9,237 nucleotides of DNA from assembly GCA_903844785.1 (NCBI GenBank), contig CAIMVB010000271.1, positions 1 to 9,237 of the forward strand, given 5' to 3'. Below are positions 4,501 to 9,237 of this stretch, in pieces (within the stretch, counting starts at the first letter, position 1; each line of letters begins with the position of its first letter). The notes under the pieces were generated by a model. The model did no database searches and was not told the DNA's origin. It worked only from the letters and a program-made list of their open reading frames with translations. The translations under genes were made by a program, and so were the position numbers. This stretch comes from an uncultured Rhodospirillales bacterium. Its GTDB lineage: Bacteria > Pseudomonadota > Alphaproteobacteria > Acetobacterales > Acetobacteraceae.

Positions 4501-5856
4501 TCACACGCTGTCGCCGCGCAGGCCAAACCGACGCAGCTTTTCAAAAAGGGTTGAGCGCGACACCTGAAGCCATTCCGCCGCCCGGGTGACATCGCCTTGG
4601 CTTGCCGCAAGCGCCGCCGTGATGGCGCGGCGCTCAGCGGCATCACGCGCATCGGCCAGTCGCGGTACTGGTGCATCAGCCCCGGTCCGTAAGCTTCGCT
4701 CCGGAAAAAGATCGCCCGCCGTGATCAATTCTCCATCGGTCAATGCGGATGCGCGTTCAATCCGGTTACGAAGTTCGCGCAGATTTCCCGGGAAATCGTG
4801 ATTGATCAGCGCATCCTCCGCCAAGGTCGTGAAGCCGCGCAAGGGCCGCGCAAAGCCGGCTGCGAATTCGCCAAGAAACCGACGCGCAAGAGGCATAATG
4901 TCTTCGCGCCGCTCGCGCAGCGCTGGCATAGTGATGCGAATCACGGCAAGGCGGAAAAACAAGTCCTCGCGAAAACGCCCCTCAGCAATCCGCGCCTCCA
5001 GATCGGCATTGGTCGCCGCAACGATCCGCGCACGGAAGGGCAGATCACGTTCGCCACCCAAGCGGCGGAAAACGCGCTCCTGCACCAGGCGCAGCAGTTT
5101 CGCCTGTAGCGGCATGGGGAGTTCCGCTACCTCATCCAGGAACAAGGTGCCGGCGCCAGCCTGCTCAGCCAACCCCTCATGCCGCGCTGTGGCGCCTGTG
5201 AAAGCGCCGCGTTCATGACCGAATATTTCACTTTCCAGCAGATCCATTGGCAGGGCAGCGCAATTGGTCGCAACGAAGGGCAGCCGCGCGCGCGGTCCTT
5301 CGGCATGCAAAAGCCGTGCGGCAACTTCCTTGCCTGACCCGCTTGGCCCTGTCAGCAGAACCGTCGAATCAATCGGTGCCACGCGGCGGAGCGCGCGTTC
5401 CACGGCCAGGATGGCTGGGGCCTCACCCAGAACATAGCCTTGGCCACGCTGCCAGCGGGGCGCCAGCAGGGCCTCAAGCCGACGCAGCAAGGCCTCGATA
5501 TCGAATGGCTTGGTAAGGTAATCAGCCGCGCCAGCCCGCATAAGCCGCACGGCCTGTGCGATATCGCCATGGCCAGTAATGAAGATAATGGGTGCCAATC
5601 CACAGGATAGCGCAAGCGCGCGATAGACTTCCTCCCCATTCATATCGGGTAGGCGTATGTCGCAAATCACGGCATCGGGCGCCGAACGCGACAAGGCGCT
5701 GATGGCTTCACTGCCCGAGCGGAACCAACTGGCTTGATAGCCTTCCACCGCCAGCCAATCCGCCACCGATTGGCCCATGACGGGATCATCTTCGATCAGC
5801 GCCACATGGGGCGCTAGATCAGGCAGCGGCGAGGCGGTGCGTGCGGCGTTCGTCAT
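4501..5856 (-). CDS. sigma54-dependent response regulator, NtrC/DctD family
   Basis: A 451-aa transcription activator with all three standard domains. The receiver (about 16-130) has acidic pair Asp23-Asp24, phospho-acceptor Asp66 in VICDIRLPDMNG, Thr94 and Lys116. The AAA+ domain (about 140-370) has Walker A GPSGSGK (170-176), the sigma54-contacting loop GAFTGA (217-222) and Walker B GTLFLDE (236-242), plus an FRLAVIRITMPALRERREDI block. The C-terminal Fis-type HTH is GDVTRAAEWLQVSRSTLFEK (421-440). Start ATG 5856 overlaps the kinase gene by 38 bp, showing translational coupling; earlier in-frame ATGs lie deep inside the kinase. The domains are intact, so it should be functional. The probable target is the sigma54 promoter just beyond its stop codon, through the two palindromes at 4450-4496. 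Confidence 0.93.
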   Translation of the reverse strand: MTNAARTASPLPDLAPHVALIEDDPVMGQSVADWLAVEGYQASWFRSGSEAISALSRSAPDAVICDIRLPDMNGEEVYRALALSCGLAPIIFITGHGDIAQAVRLMRAGAADYLTKPFDIEALLRRLEALLAPRWQRGQGYVLGEAPAILAVERALRRVAPIDSTVLLTGPSGSGKEVAARLLHAEGPRARLPFVATNCAALPMDLLESEIFGHERGAFTGATARHEGLAEQAGAGTLFLDEVAELPMPLQAKLLRLVQERVFRRLGGERDLPFRARIVAATNADLEARIAEGRFREDLFFRLAVIRITMPALRERREDIMPLARRFLGEFAAGFARPLRGFTTLAEDALINHDFPGNLRELRNRIERASALTDGELITAGDLFPERSLRTGADAPVPRLADARDAAERRAITAALAASQGDVTRAAEWLQVSRSTLFEKLRRFGLRGDSV

Positions 5857-7252
5857 CTGAGATCCGGATAGAGATATGGGTACCGGGTGGATCAGCAAGC
5901 TGCAACTCGGCATTGAGTTCGCGCACCAGGCGCACCACCGTCCAAAGGCCAAGGCCGCCCGCCTGCGGTACTTGTTCCGTTTGGCCATCCAGCAGCAGCC
6001 TGCGCGCCTCAGCCGGCAGACCAGGCCCTTCATCACCCACAAACAGGGTCAGCAGCCCATCGGCAGCGTCGGCGCGCACGGTAATGCGGCCACCCGGCGG
6101 CGAGGCTGCGCAGGCATTGAGCAGCAGGTTCAGCGCAATCTGGCGTACTGCCTGGGCCGGCGCAGGAAAGCTGCCCTCCATCGTCTGATGCCAATCAAGT
6201 ATGACGTCGCGGCGCCGCGCCTCGCTTTCGATCAGCAGACGAAGATCATCAATATCAGCCACCGAGACCGGTCGCGTATCCGCCTCTCCACGCCACAAAA
6301 TAAGGGAGGCACGAACGATATTGTGGATGCCCGTGAGCCCGCGCTCCAGCAGGGAAGCCGCGCGCAGCCGCCGTTCCGGATCATCACCATGCCGCTGGAT
6401 CATGCGCACCGCATTGAACAGGCCCCCCAAGGGGTTATTCACTTCATGCGCCATGGCCGAGGCATAGCGCCCCACCAGCGCGCGCCTTTCCTCTTCAGCA
6501 AGCCTGTTGAGCAGCGCTTCGCGTTCGGCAATGGCGGTGGCGGCGGCATTGTAGCGGCGGAAAGCACGGCCCGCTTCGGTATCCGCAGATGGCAATTCGG
6601 CTTCCGGGATCGGATCCAGCCGCCCATCTGCGGCGCGGCCAAGGTGTTCCGATAATCTTAGAACAGGACGCAGCATGCGCTGGACCAAGAGCCATCCGAG
6701 AATGGCGAAAACCAACGTGAGTGTTGCATTCACACCAAGAAGTGCAAGCAGCGTGGCCCGTCTTTCACTGGCGAGCGCGGTTATGTCCACTTCCGCCGAA
6801 ATGTGCCCGATTGGCACGCCACCCTCACTCACTGCGCGATGAATCCAACTTGTCGCGGCACCGACTTGCAGAGGCATTGGTGTTGGAATGGCCTCCGCCG
6901 GTGCTGCCGCGCCAAGTGGATGGCGGATGGGGTCCGAAGACGCCAACACCGTAACATCCGGCAGCATGACAAGCACACGCAGCGCCCCGACGCCACGATA
7001 GCGCGGACGCGACCTATCCAACGCATCGAAGGCTTCCCAGGGGTCGCGGCGGATCATCGCCGGCAGCAGCGCGGTTGAAAGCCCATCAAGATAGGCACCG
7101 CTGAGTTCCTCGAAATGCGTAGCCTGGGTTGCTTCAAGCCGAAGCAGGACGAGTTTCGATATGGTGGCGGCAATGCCCATCATGAGCAGCGTAATCAAAA
7201 GTGGCACGCGCAGCGCCAGCGGCCAGCGGCGCGGCGTGGGCGCGCGTATCAT
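5819..7252 (-). CDS. membrane sensor histidine kinase, partner of the sigma54 regulator
   Basis: A 477-aa kinase. Membrane helix 1 is about residues 14-36 and helix 2 about 167-190. They enclose a periplasmic sensor region of about 130 residues. A HAMP-like linker follows (RMLRPVLRLSEHLGRAADG, 192-210). The H-box MAHEVNNPLGGLFNAV places the phospho-acceptor at His269. The ATPase domain has the N-box NLLLNACAASPPGG (375-388), G1 GDEGPGL (406-412) and G2 GGLGLW (432-437). It starts at ATG 7252, sharing ATGA with the stop of the binding-protein gene, and overlaps the regulator start. The order binding protein-kinase-regulator is that of AioX-AioS-AioR, where the periplasmic protein carries the signal to the kinase sensor region. 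That interaction is inferred here. Nothing essential appears to be missing. Confidence 0.92.
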   Translation of the reverse strand: MIRAPTPRRWPLALRVPLLITLLMMGIAATISKLVLLRLEATQATHFEELSGAYLDGLSTALLPAMIRRDPWEAFDALDRSRPRYRGVGALRVLVMLPDVTVLASSDPIRHPLGAAAPAEAIPTPMPLQVGAATSWIHRAVSEGGVPIGHISAEVDITALASERRATLLALLGVNATLTLVFAILGWLLVQRMLRPVLRLSEHLGRAADGRLDPIPEAELPSADTEAGRAFRRYNAAATAIAEREALLNRLAEEERRALVGRYASAMAHEVNNPLGGLFNAVRMIQRHGDDPERRLRAASLLERGLTGIHNIVRASLILWRGEADTRPVSVADIDDLRLLIESEARRRDVILDWHQTMEGSFPAPAQAVRQIALNLLLNACAASPPGGRITVRADAADGLLTLFVGDEGPGLPAEARRLLLDGQTEQVPQAGGLGLWTVVRLVRELNAELQLADPPGTHISIRISDDERRTHRLAAA

Positions 7253-8118
7253 CCAATAGCCTGCGCGCGTTTGCTGAGTGCCGCGATGCTGTCGAATAAA
7301 TCCGGCGATCCGGCTACGAAGCCATCAAGCCGCAGGGTAGCGAGGATGGCGCGCCCATCGGGCGTTTCGGGCATGGTGAGCAACGCATCGCGGATGGAGC
7401 GTGCCAAGCCCGGGTCGGCCTGGCGGGACGATGCGAAAGGTGGGAAACCCATAGGGGCGGAAGCCTGGACAATGCGTGTGGCACCAACCAGCGCAGGCTC
7501 AATCTCGGACATCACGTCCCAGACATAGCCATCCACCGAACCCGATTGAGCGAGCCCAGCGGCAACCGCCCTAATCACATTGCGATGGCCATAGGTGAAG
7601 AAGCTGCGGGCAAAAAATGCACCAGGCGTTATGCCAATATCAGCCAGCATGGCGCCCGTTACCAGAAAACCTGAATTGCTGTCCGGGTCGGAGAAGGCGT
7701 GAATATCACCGCGCAAATCAACCAAGGCTGCGGCGCCGCGATCCTGCCGCGCGATGAGATAGGCGCGGTACAAGGGCTGACCGCGATAGAGCGGCACCGC
7801 CAGGACATCCAGCGCTTCGCGGTACTGCACAAAAGGATAGCCGCAAATCCAGGCAGCATCGAGTTGCCCTGCCACCAGCAGCGAGGTGACCTCCCGGTAG
7901 GTGCGGCGTTTGACGACCTGAACCGGCCTGCCGAGGCGGGCGGAGATATGGCTCTCGATATGCCGCACCAGGACAATATCCGAATCAAGAAAGACCGGTG
8001 TGAGTCCCAGGGTGACGGCACGGCTGGCCAGAAGCGGGGGCGCTGCGAGAGCCCCCGCCGCAGTAAGCAGCATACGTCCCAAAACATGGCGTCGTCCGAA
8101 CGGCGCGAAGTGGCGCAT
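7249..8118 (-). CDS. PhnD-like periplasmic substrate-binding protein, probable signal receptor
   Basis: A 289-aa exported binding protein. The N-terminus has GRRHVLGRMLLTAAGALAA ending near PPLLAS, a signal peptide with a twin-Arg pair (Tat-like, but Sec is possible). The mature fold shows LGLTPVFLDSD, then LLVAGQLDAAWICGYPFVQY (81-100). Next is the oxyanion-pocket-type motif SDPDSNSGFLV (143-153), typical of the PhnD/AioX superfamily. FFTYGHRNVIRAVAAG and GFPPFASS follow. Cys92 is the only cysteine. No ABC permease or ATPase gene is next to it; instead it overlaps a kinase gene by ATGA, so a sensory role is more likely than import. ATG 8118 has GGAAGG about 11 nt upstream. Ligand unknown; sulfite or another oxyanion is the guess from context. 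Confidence 0.88.
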   Translation of the reverse strand: MRHFAPFGRRHVLGRMLLTAAGALAAPPLLASRAVTLGLTPVFLDSDIVLVRHIESHISARLGRPVQVVKRRTYREVTSLLVAGQLDAAWICGYPFVQYREALDVLAVPLYRGQPLYRAYLIARQDRGAAALVDLRGDIHAFSDPDSNSGFLVTGAMLADIGITPGAFFARSFFTYGHRNVIRAVAAGLAQSGSVDGYVWDVMSEIEPALVGATRIVQASAPMGFPPFASSRQADPGLARSIRDALLTMPETPDGRAILATLRLDGFVAGSPDLFDSIAALSKRAQAIG

Positions 8119-8163
8119 GGTGCCCGTGACCTTCCGAAGGGTTCTTGTTTTCGTGGAAGCGGA

Positions 8164-8192
8164 GGCTAACGAGGATACAGTTTATCAGTCAA
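8164..8192 (-). promoter_or_regulatory. possible housekeeping promoter of the binding protein-kinase-regulator operon
   Basis: On the minus strand TTGACT is followed after 17 bp by TTAGCC. The -35 is good but the -10 is poor; a weak alternative uses the TAAACT 4 bp beyond TTGACT as -10. It lies about 50-75 bp before ATG 8118. No sigma54 motif or GTCCGR palindrome is seen here, so the sensory operon does not look autoregulated through the same sites. Confidence 0.3.
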
Positions 8193-8228
8193 TGAAAAGC
8201 GGTCACGCCCGTCCTTGCCTGTTTCGAA

Positions 8229-8501
8229 ATGGCCTTACCTGAGGTTCTGCCTTGGTTCATCCATTCGGTCCATCCTTCGTGATAGGGCTGGGAACGCCAC
8301 CTGCCGAAGCAGGTGCCGCTTGCGGCAGATTTCAATTTCGATACGCTGTCGCTGCTGGGTCTGCCGGGCAGTGCCATCCGGGATGCGGTGCTGAAATGTG
8401 TCTAGCTTGCGTTGGTTACCGGCGAACCGATTACCATGCCGCATCTGCAAACCGCCGCACGGCGGGAGGTCGCCAGATTCCGCCGGTGCGCTGACCTTTG
8501 A
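8229..8501 (+). pseudogene. decayed fragment resembling the C-terminal lid of an AAA+ ATPase
   Basis: One plus-strand frame of 91 codons is coding-like but broken by TGA and TAG at 8280-8285 and by TAG at 8403-8405. The translation includes GWERHLPKQVPLAADFNFDT, then LLGLPGSAIRDAVLKCV, a stop, then LALVTGEPITMPHLQTAARR and EVARF. This matches the pattern 'IWERHLP...PLA.D.D...LA....L.G..IRNA.L.AAFLA...G.PITM.HL..A.RRE' seen after the ATPase core in AAA+ proteins such as phage-tail or contractile-system associated ATPases (recalled, not searched). No Walker motifs precede it. It is the only plus-strand coding signal in the window and lies back to back with the binding-protein gene. Confidence 0.5.
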
Positions 8502-8909
8502 CAATGCCGACAACTTTTTCCCGGAGGATGTGCGCGAGGAGAGCCGGTCGGGTGCGCTAGCCTTAAAGGGTTGAGCCTGGACCGCCGGTCTGACGGCCAC
8601 ATCTGAGCCAGCGGGAGCCCGACCGTGTAGTCCCCACCCAATTTTCCCTCCCCAGTCCCGCTTGCCCCAGCAGTCCTTTTACGCAACCACGCTGCGCCGC
8701 AGCATAGCAAAAACCAATTCAGATCAAAGCGTTAAACCTTGTTGGAAAAAACGGCCTACCCTCAAGCTTTGGAGAGAATTGGGAGATTTGGAGAAAAAAC
8801 GGCGGAATGTTGCGCCTATGCACCGTCAAGGCATGCCCGAAAAAGCTTTGATTTCAGGGGAGTTTAGCCGGCGGTTTTGGAAGAGTAGACGGTTTAATTA
8901 GATGGTGAC
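8502..8909. other. non-coding, partly AT-rich stretch between pseudogene and tRNA-Gly
   Basis: No confident gene. The first part keeps a short open plus frame (ending TGA near 8574) reading GALTFDNADNFFPEDV, which only vaguely recalls an AAA+ Walker B region. From about 8700 the composition becomes much more AT-rich than the rest of the window. It contains a near-direct repeat, TTGGAAAAAACGGC at 8742-8755 and TTGGAGAAAAAACGGC at 8788-8803. The only longer plus-strand frame, 8662-8901, has no ribosome site and no recognisable protein pattern. Confidence 0.5.
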
Positions 8910-8984
8910 TGGAGCGGGCGAAGGGATTCGAACCCTCGACCCCAACCTTGGCAAGGTTGTGCTCTACCCCTGAGCTACGCCCGC
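8910..8984 (-). tRNA. tRNA-Gly (anticodon GCC)
   Basis: A complete 75-nt cloverleaf. The acceptor stem is GCGGGCG/CGCCCGC, the D-arm GCTC...GAGC, the anticodon arm CAACC-TTGCCAA-GGTTG with anticodon GCC at 8950-8952, and the T-arm GAGGG-TTCGAAT-CCCTT. It is followed by discriminator T and an encoded CCA (8910-8912). It reads glycine codons GGC and GGU. Its 3' end faces the decayed region, a common layout for tRNA-linked integration, but no duplicate of the 3' end is seen in the window. Confidence 0.97.
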
Positions 8985-8997
8985 GTCCTGGTGGGGG

Positions 8998-9027
8998 GTT
9001 ATATGCACGAACCCAGTGCCATGACAA
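8998..9027 (-). promoter_or_regulatory. sigma70-type promoter of tRNA-Gly
   Basis: On the minus strand TTGTCA (-35) and TATAAC (-10) are separated by 18 bp. The -10 ends 13 bp before the mature tRNA 5' end, which is the spacing expected for a tRNA transcript with a short 5' leader. Confidence 0.65.
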
Positions 9028-9029
9028 GC

Positions 9030-9237
9030 CCGGTCGTGATGTGGAACCCACGATAAAAACATCGTTTTTGCATCAAAAAATGGTTGGGCTGGACAACATG
9101 GCGCGCCCTGCTTTCAAAGCCCCAACGTCCCCCTAACATCCTGCTGCGCATGCCCTATCAAAGGCGGATCAGTATCTGGGGCGTATGGCGTTCTAGCTGG
9201 GTTTTGAGGGTTCGATCGGGCGAAGCACTTTTCGCTG
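9030..9237. other. right-edge stretch without a confident gene
   Basis: Two minus-strand frames are open from the window edge. One ends at TGA 9114-9116. Another ends in the tandem stops TGA TAG near 9170 and reads RTLKTQLERHTPQILIRL. The second looks more like a real C-terminus by codon choice, so a gene may end here, but neither is recognisable. A weak ACGAT/ATCGT hairpin with short T-runs around 9051-9070 could be a terminator. Confidence 0.3.

Noticed and set aside
4320..4676. An N-terminal extension of the molybdoenzyme frame up to 4676.
   Set aside because: It runs through the promoter, palindromes and the end of the regulator gene; the Tat signal begins after ATG 4319, which has a strong ribosome site.
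8235..8600. A 121-codon open frame on the minus strand opposite the pseudogene.
   Set aside because: The translation is an unnatural Arg/Gln/Pro-rich mix with no ribosome site, while the plus strand shows a recognisable, though broken, coding pattern.
8662..8901. A 79-codon plus-strand open frame before the tRNA.
   Set aside because: No Shine-Dalgarno and no family pattern; AT-rich sequence naturally gives such frames in low-complexity Lys/Arg form.
9150..9237. A plus-strand ATG frame open to the right edge.
   Set aside because: Only 29 codons, Trp/Arg-rich, no ribosome site; the opposite strand gives an equally plausible gene end, so no call is made.
1..9237. CRISPR arrays, insertion-sequence ends or an integrase gene.
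   Set aside because: No regularly spaced repeats, terminal inverted repeats or recombinase motifs were seen on either strand.

Overview
The window reads as a GC-rich alphaproteobacterial chromosome segment, most likely an Acetobacteraceae/Rhodospirillales relative. That guess rests on codon choice, on a DUF3489-type accessory cluster, and on Tat-exported redox enzymes. No taxonomic marker gene is present, so it is inference. Every confident gene is on the minus strand, so transcription runs from high to low coordinates.

Region by region: (a) 9237-8910 carries a tRNA-Gly(GCC) gene with a good promoter, but no confident protein gene. (b) 8909-8119 is decayed, partly AT-rich sequence. It holds a plus-strand pseudogene fragment resembling the C-terminal lid of an AAA+ ATPase, interrupted by three in-frame stops. 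(c) 8118-2468 is the core. A PhnD-like periplasmic binding protein, a membrane histidine kinase and a sigma54-dependent response regulator are tightly overlapped. They are followed by a Tat-exported sulfite-oxidase-family molybdoenzyme and a small monohaem cytochrome c. (d) 2300-336 is an accessory cluster: a DUF6900-like small protein, a 118-aa conserved hypothetical, a DUF3489 protein and a 95-aa hypothetical, two of them sharing a repeated leader. (e) 157-1 is the N-terminus of an ABC transporter ATPase that runs off the window.

The most interesting reading concerns region (c). Binding protein, kinase and sigma54 activator have the same architecture as the AioX-AioS-AioR and ArxX-S-R sensory systems that control arsenite oxidases, but here they sit directly upstream of a sulfite-dehydrogenase-like enzyme. 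The 181-bp gap between regulator and enzyme contains a near-consensus sigma54 promoter (TGGCAC-N5-TTGC). It also contains two 16-bp palindromes (GTCCGATATTTCGGAC and GTCCGGAATTTCGGAC) with centres 31 bp apart, about 100-125 bp upstream of the predicted transcription start, which is where an NtrC-type activator would bind. The proposed model is that a periplasmic ligand (an oxyanion such as sulfite, or another substrate of the enzyme) is bound by the PhnD-like protein, the kinase phosphorylates the regulator, and the regulator activates the molybdoenzyme-cytochrome pair. The layout and sites are visible in the sequence; the ligand and the regulatory wiring are inferred.
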